Source: Tranzscheliella williamsii (lineage: Eukaryota; Basidiomycota; Ustilaginomycetes; Ustilaginales; Ustilaginaceae). From it: a stretch of DNA of 64,000 nt. A model generated the notes under the pieces. That model was given only the letters and a program-made list of their open reading frames with translations. It made no database searches and had not been told where the DNA came from. The DNA lies in the NCBI GenBank assembly GCA_023212725.1, contig JALBYF010000064.1, positions 1 through 64,000 on the forward strand, in the 5' to 3' direction. Within the stretch, counting starts at the first letter, position 1; every line of letters starts with the position of its first letter. Both the position numbers and the translations under genes were made by a program. Below are positions 1 to 8,764 of the stretch, piece by piece.

Positions 1-11
1 TCAATAATGGT

Positions 12-210
12 GTCCACCTTGCAAGAGTGTGTTAAGGATGCTCTCCCATTCTTGTAAGCAAGTACAGCCTCGAACACACCTCTCTACCTCTGGATGGAGC
101 ATCCATGGTGGTCAGTCGATCTCAGAGTCACGTTGATTGGAGCCTCGCTCAATCCTTGCTTGTTGAGTCGATCGACTGCAACACAGTCAAATCACAACCA
201 CTCAGTTGAT
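12..210 (+). repeat. Left arm of ~200-bp imperfect inverted repeat
   Basis: The reverse complement of 3391-3590 aligns along the whole arm. Shared blocks include CTTGCAAGAGTGTGTTAAGG, AAGCAAGTACAGCC, CTCAGAGTCAC and CGACTGCAACACAG. Most differences are C/T or G/A, with this arm usually carrying the T or A, as expected for cytosine deamination or RIP-like mutation. The arm may continue to the left of the window. Confidence 0.75.
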
Positions 211-394
211 ATCATTATCATATCAACCAGTGCTTGGGATCAGGCACACAACCGCTGACAGCGGCCTCTTGTAGCGGTGCACCACCATAATACCGCAGCC
301 TCTCGCCTAACACTGGTACCACCGGTGATCTACCCAGCGCCAGAGGCTATCACCCTGGGGCGTAACACATGTCAACTATGGGATCAGGTGTGTG

Positions 395-525
395 ACCACT
401 TGACTCAACGAGTGGTGATTGGGTGCAAGTCCAATTGACACAACTCTGTGATTGACTGACTGCCATGGATGCTCCATCCAGAGGCGGGGAGGCATGTTTG
501 AGCTTGTACTTACCCAATGGTCTCC
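395..525 (-). repeat. Partial third copy of the inverted-repeat unit
   Basis: In + orientation this matches 3434-3550: GATTGGGTGCAAGTCC versus TATTGGGTGTGAGTCC, then GACTGACTG, CTCCATCCAGAGGC versus CTCCGTCCAGAGGC, and GCTTGTACTT. It therefore lies opposite to the copy at 12-210 and 185 bp from it. It also carries mostly transition differences. Confidence 0.65.
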
Positions 526-567
526 TCCTCAGCTGGTGGGTCATGTAGCCCCTATGGCACATGAACC

Positions 568-811
568 TGTTGGAATGAGCTCCAAATGGAGAGACGACCT
601 CCAACACCATTGCAATCTCCTAGACTATCGGGAGATTGGGCTCGCTCAGGGCACCGGAGAGCCCCTATCATCATCGCCCCTGGAGACTCCTCCCATCCTC
701 CCTCGCTCTCGGACCCTTTCTTTCCTAGTATATAGCTCAGCCACAATACACACACAGATGTGCATAGACACACAGTCTCTACCAGATAGCAATAAAACAG
801 CGTTGATTGCA
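568..811 (+). repeat. Solo-LTR-like block (copia-type ends), putative
   Basis: The block starts TGTTGGAATGAG, the usual start of Ty1/copia LTRs, and ends GATTGCA. It carries a TATA-like TAGTATATAGC at 726-736 and a poly(A)-like AATAAA at 791-796 in the right order for an LTR. No clean target-site duplication is visible: GAACC precedes it and ACCTA follows. No second LTR or coding remnant is seen in the window, so this is at best a solo or degenerate LTR. Confidence 0.35.
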
Positions 812-1063
812 ACCTAGCGTAGCAAGAGACTAGCGTGACCTGAGATCACGCAAAAGACATAACAGAACCCCCACAGTAGCGGTTCAACATCGCCCCTTGA
901 GCCTGTCTTGTCGCAATTGTGACATTGCGCTTTAACACACCCTGTGGACGAGACAGGCTCTAAGGGTGATGTGTTAAATTCAGACTCAGCAGCATAATCG
1001 GAGATCATGTCTGCTGGATAGGAATATGGATGCTGGTGAAAACCAAACATCATTGGAGCCCCC

Positions 1064-1133
1064 AGGGAGTACTAGGGGAAGGTCTCCCCCTAAGAGTCCT
1101 GGCAGGAATAGGGTTAGGGAGTACTAGGGGAAG
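1064..1133 (+). repeat. 18-bp direct repeat pair, CTAGGG-rich
   Basis: AGGGAGTACTAGGGGAAG occurs exactly at 1064-1081 and again at 1116-1133. Related CCTAGGACTCCTAGGGAGT strings follow at about 1410-1475. The copies belong to the degenerate module family in this block. Confidence 0.7.
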
Positions 1134-2965
1134 TTTCCCTGAAACCCACCGCCCACTGCTATGATTCTCCTCTCTCAGTCACACCTAAGACCCGAATCAT
1201 AAGTGTTAGACTCATAACTCAACGGCGTGATCGGTGTTCCTATCTGCTGGATGATAGTATGAGTCGTGAGTGGTGCTGAGAACCTGAGCCCGGACTTTGA
1301 AGTTCTAGAGTGATAAATTCCCGCAGCATTCCTGATGGGAAAGCTTTCCTCTTAGGAGCTGAATCCCACTTCGACCTGATGCCTAGGGCAAGTTCTTCTC
1401 CTAGAACCACCTCGGACTCGAGTCCTAGGAGGAAAATTCCCCTAGGGATTCCTCTAGGACTCCTAGGGAGTCATAAGGACAGTTCTCCCGGAAGCTAAGT
1501 CCCCTGTTATGAGTGAGTGTTGCAGACCGAGAACGATGATCACAAAATCATGAATCACAACAAATACTGGTTAAGCTTTATTGCAACCTCATGAGTCGAA
1601 ATAGTCGGTGAATTATGAATCATGGTGTTGGGTATATCCCAGAGTCTTGCAGATCTTTTCCGGCAAGACTCATGACTCCATGATTATCATGATGCTGCAT
1701 GTAATCACATACCTATGATTGCAGGATACCGAGTCGTGAGTGGAATTGTCCGTGAGAAGTACACCAAGAGTCATGAGTCATATAGATTTTTGATCTGCTC
1801 TGGGAAATGAAGCAGGCGTCTGGCCGGAGATCTGTGGGACTTCTGCAAAATATTCACAGAAGACATGATTTATGCTTGAGACCTGAACGCAACCCTTTTC
1901 CTATAAACCCTAGGTGCGTCAAAAAATGTGCCTGAGATTCCTACGAAGGGTTTTGAGCGGATTTTGCCCACGAACCGCCCACCGACTTGACTCCAAATTA
2001 TCTACCATGGCAGGTGGCAGCGGGCTCCGGGAAAAGATCCTGTGAAACCCCTAAGGACTTTTAATGGAAAAAGTTCCGCTAGATTCGCGTCGAAATGGCT
2101 TCCAGACTCCTAAGGAAAAACTTCTTGAAATTTCTTCACCTTGGAACTCGTAAGGCCACGCATGGGCTCAGTTTTCAATCATGAATCATGAATCACCAAA
2201 TATGGTTACCATCCAGCAATTATGAGCGAACCATAGAGCCATAGAATTATAGATCACACTACGCAGCCCCGCCCCTTCCACGCTGCAAGGCGGCACCTGC
2301 TTCGTTTTCTCCACAAGGCGTGGCTCTTTGCCGTGTTGATCATCGCGGCAAAGCCCCCCATGAAAGCGTCGATCGAGCGGTCGCTTGTCCCATAAACTCA
2401 TGACTCATAACTCTTAATGTGTAGTGGGACTTTAAGCGCACTCATACATGACTCCATAAGCTCTCTGGTTTTCACGTTGTAATATAGGTTACAAAAATTC
2501 TCATCGTAGCCATAGCAGGGGGTGTGGGCTCCCGGCTGGAAGGGTTTCCCTCGGTATTCCCCTAGAACTCATAGCAGGGGGCGGCGGGTTCCGGTGAAAC
2601 TTTTTCGAGGCGTCACGTCGCGGACCAGGGGAAGTCTTTCCTTTTCCCCGCAGGAGTCCGGGGGAATTTTCTCCCCGAGTTATCCCTAGGCCTGAAGCTC
2701 AACGATATTACACTCTCACCACCATTACAGACCCTTGGGTCATGTGTGTGCAGGTTGTGACGGTGACTTGACAGATACTTGGCGGATTTGATCCTTTTCA
2801 TTTCATCAATACGGAGAGGTCTGTTGTTTTCCTTCTACCGCCTCCGTATCACCATGATTAACACTCATGACTTCATAACTTATGACTCTATGACTCCTCG
2901 ACTCCTCAAGGTGAGTTTGCTTTGTTGCAGTGATAGCAGGGAGGTGTGGCCTCCCAGGTAAAACT
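1090..2965. repeat. Family of ~50-bp degenerate modules (five copies)
   Basis: A module of the form CATAGCAGGGGG, then GGGCTCCCGG, then GAAA, then CTCCCCTAGGACTC recurs at about 2006-2050, 2511-2570, 2570-2610 and 2931-2975. A fifth copy lies in reverse at about 1110-1163 (read on the - strand: CATAGCAGTGGGCGGTGGG, then GAAACTTCCCCTAGTACTCC). Both orientations and uneven spacing argue against a simple tandem array. Confidence 0.5.
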
Positions 2966-3292
2966 CCCCTAGGACCCCTTGCGAGAAAACTTCCCTCCCG
3001 AACCCTAGCCTTGCCCTGGGCAATAGCTTCCCGCAAGGACTCATAGGCCGTTGTTAGGGTTCAAACGCATCAATTATGGATGGGGCTACCACACAACTGT
3101 AAGAGGTTGTCACAACCCGGTGCCTAGGCATGCTGCAAGATTCATGATTCACAGCTTGCAAGCGTCTGAGCAAAATAAGTTAACCTTGCTGCATTGGAGG
3201 GCATGGAGCTCCTTGGGTGTGGTGACTGGCCAGTTCTGCAGCATTGTAGACGACTGGCACATGAGGCAAAGGTGCAGTCATGAGTTATATTT

Positions 3293-3340
3293 GGCATGAG
3301 AGATGCTTGGCACGAGAGATGCTTGGCATGAGAGGCAAAG
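3293..3340 (+). repeat. Three tandem 16-bp units
   Basis: GGCATGAGAGATGCTT, GGCACGAGAGATGCTT and GGCATGAGAGGCAAAG lie head to tail. A related GGCACATGAGGCAAAGG precedes them at about 3256. No coding role is seen. Confidence 0.75.
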
Positions 3341-3390
3341 TGCCAGCGGGCGCGCGCCTGGTCCCAGGTTCTAGCCCATATGGTTAGTTT

Positions 3391-3590
3391 ATCGACCGGG
3401 TGGGCATGATTTGGCTGTGTTGCAGTCGGTCAACTCAATGTACGGTTATTGGGTGTGAGTCCGACTGGTGTGACTCTGAGATGGACTGACTGATATGGAC
3501 GGCTCCGTCCAGAGGCAGGGAGGTGTGTCCAGGGCTGTACTTGCTCACAAGAGTGAGGGAGCGTCCTTAACACACTCTTGCAAGGGGGAC
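3391..3590 (-). repeat. Right arm of ~200-bp imperfect inverted repeat
   Basis: This is the reverse complement partner of 12-210, and it keeps more C and CpG (GGACGG, GCCGTCC, GACGCTC) where the left arm has T or A. The arms would enclose about 3.2 kb. No transposase frame survives between them. Confidence 0.75.
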
Positions 3591-3982
3591 GCCGTCGGCG
3601 ACGAGCATGAAGTCTTTTCCGGCATTAGTATAGCATCATGAGTTATAGAGTGTATCTTTCTGGTCGTCATTCACATTGCTGTGGCACGCAGTGGCACCGC
3701 TCACCTGACTGACCCTGTCTCGGCCGTTGCGAACACTAAACCGAAGCCCATCCTTACACACATTCAGGTTGTTTCTCACTATCCGCTGCCGGGCTTGGTT
3801 CTATCAAACCGCTTTGATGACTTCATGAAGAGTATGCGCTCAGCAATGAGACGTAAAGCCATGCATCGATAAAGATGTTGCGTGCGGAAATGGAAGGGAC
3901 GATGAGAGAGGGCACCATTAATTCGTCTGAAGGGACGCAAGGGACAAGAGCCAAGGGGCAGGGAGCTTCCTGTCTCCTAAGC

Positions 3983-6754
3983 TCAGGCATCTTCCATGTG
4001 ATCCTCAGTGACGTCAATATTCTCTACAGGTGCAGGTGACAGGTCTAAGTAGAGCACTCTTCTTCCGTCGGCATCCATAACGGCGGCGGTCTGCTTGCTT
4101 GTATTGACGGCCAACGCAGCTGCTTGGAAAGCGGTGTCAAGCTCTGTTAACCTCTTTGGTGAGATTGAGGCGATCTTGTCCTCACTACCGGTGTGTAAGG
4201 GGCCGAAGGGTAGATCGTCCACCGCAAAAGCTAGGAGATAGTCGGTCAAGCCGACCTTGGTAAGCACGAGTAGTTCGTCTTCTCCGAAAAAGCTCATGTC
4301 CGCAATGATATGGGCGCCCTCAACCGACGTCTTCGGGGAGAAGCGAGAGATATGGATGTCGGAAGAGCAATTAAGACGCAGCACCTGGATTATATTAGAC
4401 CCAAGATGTTGCTGCGATCTTATTAACGTTACCATCAGTCCAGAGGATCCGTTTGTCGGCGTCGATACACGGATAGTGGTTTGTCGCGGCGTGGACGCGC
4501 TAAGTGCGGCATCCGGTGTCGCTGTAGAATCAATTCCTGCTTCTTCATTCACCAACTCGTGCTCTTCGCTCAGCCACAGCGAGGTGCTGCCGATCTTTTC
4601 ATGCACGGCGACAGTTTCGAGTGACTGCGAAAGGAGTGTTGCAAGAATTTGACTTATCGAGTCGACCACCGTGTTGAGCGTGCTGAGCAGTTTGACAGAC
4701 GACTTCCTTTTCTTCGCCGGCTTGTCTGCCGTAGGACTGGATGTTCCCTCCAACGACGCTTTCGCTCGGAGCAATGTCTCTTCTAATATGGGAGGTGACC
4801 CGATTACCGCTTCTTCCGCGGAAATAGGTTCTGGCAGAGGTCTTTCTCCTATAATCTCGCTGATATAGATGTTCTCGAAACCTCGATCAATATAAGTGGC
4901 TACGGTATAGACGTCATAGGTTATGGGCAGACGAGGTTCATCCTGGTCTTGCTTGATGCGCTCCTGCCGTTCGCGTTCGGTGCGGCACCAACGCATAAAT
5001 TCTTGCGTGATTAGCGCTTCCACGTCGATTGCGCTCGCGACCCTTAAGGTTGCATCTAGTGCCTCTTGCAGACAGTTCAATAAACCCTGAAGCGCTTGGT
5101 CATGCTGTGGCATTTCAAAGAAGCGAAGCAGACCTAGCAAGTTGGAAAGACACATGATGGACCGTTCCAGAGCCGGCCTCAGACTTTCCCCGATGAGCGC
5201 TTTGATGGCATAGTAGGCGGTTTGAGACTGTTGCTCCAGACGAACCAAGACCCCCTCTGTCAGGTTGGCAAGCAGTAACTGCTCAGCCGCCGGACCAGCG
5301 CCGCCTGTGAGGAGAACATTAAGGAGCTCGTACTTCATGTCGCTGCCAAACTTTTGCGTGAGCTCGGAGATCTGCTTGTTCCACTCATCAATGACTTTGT
5401 CCACCAGGTCCTTGTGATAAACCTGCCGGATGGCAGTGGCTGTATCGAGGGAGTAGCCGAGGAAAAACCGCAGCAAATGGCTCACACGGCTCAGGGCTGC
5501 GGTCCTGCGATAGAGGCATTCTGGGCCGTACGAAGAGTCTAGGCCCCATGGCAAATGGGCTTGATGGTGATGGAGTGTATTTGCAGAAGAAATCGAGATG
5601 CATGACATCTGCGAAAGGTCTTTGCTCAAAAAGGGGATTTGAGTGTGGTATTCGGCAGCTTTCGAAACTGACAGCGTCCCTATGTGAAGGGTACCGTCGA
5701 GGAAAAGGGAGACATGAGGGCTTTGATCCTGAGACACAAGCAACATGCTGGTTGGGCCCAATTCGAAGGCGTCTTGGCTCTCGCTGAGACTGCTAGCGTT
5801 GCCGCCATCTAGGATCCCCAGCTCTGCGGGCTTGAAGGGGAGGGCTGGGAGGCCTGCTAGAGGCCCTAAACCTTGCACCGCCAATGTGGTCGGGTACTGA
5901 AAGCTCGGGGCTGGTTTCTGCCCGCTCATTTGCATCATGCGAACCTGGTGCGGCATCAGATTGCCGGAAGAGTTGGCCGTGGTGAAATGATCTGCAGGCG
6001 GAAGCTGCGGTAGGGGCCTAAGCTTTTTCAGCAGCTGCTCGATGTTGCAAGGCTGGGAAGCTTTCGATGCTGGAAGGCTCACCTCCGACCAAAACAAAGT
6101 CATTGAACGAGCGCAGGGGTTGGCTGATGAATCTTGGGCTTGTGTTCCATATGTCAGCTTTTGGGTGGACAATAGTCGACCATCCTGCACAGAGTAGGTG
6201 CGCAGATACGAGGAAGTACGTGCGGTTGCCTCTGATGTAGAGGCTTCTGACATTCTTCTGAGACTGACCAGCACGGCGAAGCGATCCGCCTCTGGGCTCC
6301 AACTTAAGTCATGAAGAAGTAGATCCTCGGTTTCAGGTTTTCCTCCATTCGCGGAAGCTTCTCTCGGGTTCATGAGTTTGTCAAAAGCAAGAGGTACGGT
6401 CCAAGTTGCGCTACTGTCATCGCCCATCCTCCAAAGGGAAAGGTGGATCTGAGGACCCCGTTTTGGCTCTGGTGGTTCCGCATTTGTGGAGGCCTGAGCA
6501 CCTCTTTGCCTAGCCAGCATACGTTGGACGAGGGCGAACTGGGCTGCCGACATCCCTGGAGGAGCTGCAGGCGCTGACGAGGCCTGAGGAGTAGCATCTT
6601 TGGTAACTAGCAAGAGGAGGTCCATGCGCGGACTTGCAGAAGAACGAAGCAAGATCGACGGCTTCGCCAAGACTTGGTCGGCCAGAACTGGGAAGCTGCC
6701 GAGACAGCTGCGCTCAGCGCCGACGATAGAATCGTCCGCAAACTGGATCGACAT
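3983..6754 (-). CDS. Anaphase-promoting complex subunit 4 (APC4)
   Basis: A single exon of 923 codons. The protein reads as APC4, a scaffold subunit of the APC/C ubiquitin ligase that drives mitotic exit in the nucleus. The N-terminal third contains WD-like strand segments (LSLWRMGDDSSATW; LLHDLSWSPEADRFAVLVS), as in APC4 beta-propellers. The middle (roughly residues 390-600) is the helical APC4 long domain, with RFFLGYSLDTATAIRQVYHK, then LLTGGAGPAAEQLLLANLTE, then YYAIKALIGESLRPALERS. The C terminus is acidic (ENIDVTEDHMEDA). Loops are extended by Ser/Ala-rich sequence, making it longer than many APC4 proteins. The start is the ATG opening the frame at 6754, where the sequence already looks coding. 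It is the first gene right of the repeat block, with ETF alpha in the same direction behind it. Confidence 0.82.
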   Translation of the reverse strand: MSIQFADDSIVGAERSCLGSFPVLADQVLAKPSILLRSSASPRMDLLLLVTKDATPQASSAPAAPPGMSAAQFALVQRMLARQRGAQASTNAEPPEPKRGPQIHLSLWRMGDDSSATWTVPLAFDKLMNPREASANGGKPETEDLLLHDLSWSPEADRFAVLVSLRRMSEASTSEATARTSSYLRTYSVQDGRLLSTQKLTYGTQAQDSSANPCARSMTLFWSEVSLPASKASQPCNIEQLLKKLRPLPQLPPADHFTTANSSGNLMPHQVRMMQMSGQKPAPSFQYPTTLAVQGLGPLAGLPALPFKPAELGILDGGNASSLSESQDAFELGPTSMLLVSQDQSPHVSLFLDGTLHIGTLSVSKAAEYHTQIPFLSKDLSQMSCISISSANTLHHHQAHLPWGLDSSYGPECLYRRTAALSRVSHLLRFFLGYSLDTATAIRQVYHKDLVDKVIDEWNKQISELTQKFGSDMKYELLNVLLTGGAGPAAEQLLLANLTEGVLVRLEQQSQTAYYAIKALIGESLRPALERSIMCLSNLLGLLRFFEMPQHDQALQGLLNCLQEALDATLRVASAIDVEALITQEFMRWCRTERERQERIKQDQDEPRLPITYDVYTVATYIDRGFENIYISEIIGERPLPEPISAEEAVIGSPPILEETLLRAKASLEGTSSPTADKPAKKRKSSVKLLSTLNTVVDSISQILATLLSQSLETVAVHEKIGSTSLWLSEEHELVNEEAGIDSTATPDAALSASTPRQTTIRVSTPTNGSSGLMVTLIRSQQHLGSNIIQVLRLNCSSDIHISRFSPKTSVEGAHIIADMSFFGEDELLVLTKVGLTDYLLAFAVDDLPFGPLHTGSEDKIASISPKRLTELDTAFQAAALAVNTSKQTAAVMDADGRRVLYLDLSPAPVENIDVTEDHMEDA

Positions 6755-7150
6755 GGCCGTTGCTGCTTCTGCTGCTAGAGTGATGTCATGGCAGCAGCCG
6801 TTCAGTATATCATCGCCGCTTGTTGCAGTTGAGCTGGACCAGATCGTCTAAGGCTGCTAACCGTAGCATGTGGAGCAGTCATAAGATGGGGTCTGGTGTT
6901 GCTTTCTGGCATTCATAATTTAGACATGATTTTGTTAGGCCAGGCGAAACGCGTCGCGGCTGTGAAACCTGCTGCTGTTGTAACACGGCTTTTAAGATCT
7001 ACCCGATTGAACAGATGTTACACGCTATATAGGCCGAGGCGAACTTGGCAAGCACTCCCGGACTGAACAGATGCGCAAGCGTGGCTGAAGGTTTATATGC
7101 GCTTATAGTGAAATGGTCGAATTACAGGAAGGCGGGAGTTGCTGCACAGG
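6755..7150. promoter_or_regulatory. APC4 5' flank and ETF alpha 3' flank
   Basis: 396 bp between the APC4 start and the ETF alpha stop. It must hold the APC4 promoter and the ETF alpha terminator. I see no clear TATA box or repeat. Confidence 0.4.
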
Positions 7151-8285
7151 CTATTTCTTGATCTTCTCCAGCATTTCCGGCACGGCTTCGTATAGGTCGG
7201 CGACCAGGCCAAGGTCGGCCACCTGGAAGATGGGAGCATCAGCATCCTTGTTGATGGCTACAATGGTTTTGCTGTCCTTCATACCGGCAAGATGTTGAAT
7301 GGCTCCCGAGATGCCGATGGCAACGTATAGCTCAGGAGCAATGATCTTGCCTGTCTGACCGACTTGAAGAGCGTTGTCGGCGTAGCCGGCGTCCACAGCC
7401 GCTCGAGAGGCGCCGACAGCAGCATTGAGCTGATCAGCAAGAGGTTCGATGTATTTGACAAAGTTCTCAGCTGACTTGAGCGCACGACCGCCAGAGACCA
7501 CGCGGGAGGCGGTAGCCAGATCAGGTCGAGAAGACTCGGATACCTTCTCTTCAACAAAAGTGGTGAGCGCTTCGAGACCGTCTGCCTTTACCTCCTCGGT
7601 TGAGGCGCTTCCACCCTCTTGTTTGGCGGCGTCGAAAGTGGTGCCTCGGACGGTGAATATCTTAACCTTGTCGCTGCTCTTGACAGTGGCAATCGCATTG
7701 CCTGCATAGATGGGACGGACAAAGGTGTCTTCTCCTTCCAGGTCCATGATGTCTGAGATTTGGGACGAGTCGAGCAGAGCAGCAGCTCGAGGGAAGACGT
7801 CCCTGCCGACGGCCGTGTGGCCAGTGCATACGTGACTGTACGAATTGGATTCGACGATCTTCTTGATGAATGGTGCGAGTGGTTCGGAAAGCTGGTTGAC
7901 AAAGTCATTGTGCTTGCTGAAAAGCACCCTCTTGATTCCAGGCAGTCTGAACAAGGGTAAGGTTACAAAGATGGTGTGAGTTCACGAAGGAGAGACACGA
8001 AGCGGGCAGAGACAGTGAGGAAACTTACTTGGCGGCTTTGTCGGCGATCGTGCTGATATCGTCTCCACCTACCACCAGAGCGTCGACATCGCCACCGAGC
8101 TTTTGAGCTGCAGTGAGGGCAGAGAGGGCAGCCGGGTTGAATGCGCCTTTTTTGTGTTCGAGAAAGAGTAGGGTGTTGGCCAGGTCAACGCGAGAGGTAG
8201 CAAAACCTCGTCGAGCTAGCACCGTGATTGCGGGGCGCGGGGCGGCGCGACTGGCAACTTTTGGGAGTATCTGAGTAGCAAGCAT
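7151..8285 (-). CDS. Electron transfer flavoprotein alpha subunit, mitochondrial
   Basis: Two exons, 8285-8029 and 7946-7151, with an 82-bp intron 8028-7947 (GTAAGT...CAG). The junction codon AA|A gives ...[14 protein letters not shown]. The product is about 350 residues, normal for ETF alpha. It passes electrons from acyl-CoA and other dehydrogenases to ETF-ubiquinone oxidoreductase in the mitochondrial matrix, with ETF beta as partner. The N terminus (Arg-rich, ARRGFATS) is a typical presequence. The family body is clear: [21 protein letters not shown], then [23 protein letters not shown], and the FAD-binding C-terminal part [19 protein letters not shown] followed by [18 protein letters not shown]. 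It is divergent from the DHH gene across 479 bp. Confidence 0.93.
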
Positions 8286-8764
8286 GATAACGGGAGATAG
8301 CGAAACAGGACGGCGGTGCTTAGGTGAATGATGGAGGCAAATGCTATAGAGACTGGACTATAGGAGGGATGACACTTGACTGAGGAAGCTGATCTGCCGG
8401 TGGGCCGGTTCACCTGGGCTTGACTTGGTTTGCTGCTTTCAACTTGGCCTTCCGAGCGACTGACCTCACCGCGCCTCGCCTTTCCCCGGTTTGTCCGAAG
8501 CCTTGTCACGCAACGCACGCGAAAATAGGTGCGGCGGCTTACCAAACGCTTAGAGATCAAACATGCTCATGCCGCTTACACATGCTTACAAAAAAAAAGA
8601 AGTACGCCTTCCCTCGACCTAACACTCTCAGTTCCAGGATCGTATCAAGACTTACATGTGGAGGCATGAGTACGCTCAGCAAGCATCATGAAGCTGATCA
8701 TGAAGCTGAACACGTACTGCGACTTAGCCCGCGAAGCACACTGACACTCTATTGACTCGAGCAT
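8286..8764. promoter_or_regulatory. Divergent promoter, ETF alpha / DHH protein
   Basis: 479 bp separating two divergent starts. It contains an A-rich run (AAAAAAAAGAAG near 8590) and the duplicated word CATGAAGCTGA (8687-8708). No recognised transcription-factor site was identified. Confidence 0.45.

Larger units (their letters stand above)
1..3982. other. Gene-free, repeat-rich, AT-richer block
   Basis: No open frame here resembles a protein; the longest are about 120 codons and overlap repeats. Composition is clearly less GC-rich than the genes to the right. The block is dense in words such as TCATGACTC, GAGTCATGAG and AATCATGAATCA (for example 1560-1800 and 2170-2200), in CTAGGG/CCTAGG-rich stretches (1060-1500) and in the repeats listed separately. 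It looks like old, decayed mobile or subtelomere-like DNA. That reading is inference, since no reverse transcriptase, integrase or transposase motif survives. Confidence 0.6.

Noticed and set aside
452..817. 121-codon + frame in the left repeat block
   Set aside because: It overlaps the inverted-repeat copy and the LTR-like block and has no motif; it is a chance frame in repeat DNA.
3293..3340. Short regular repeats as a CRISPR array
   Set aside because: Units abut with no spacers, and the organism is a eukaryote.
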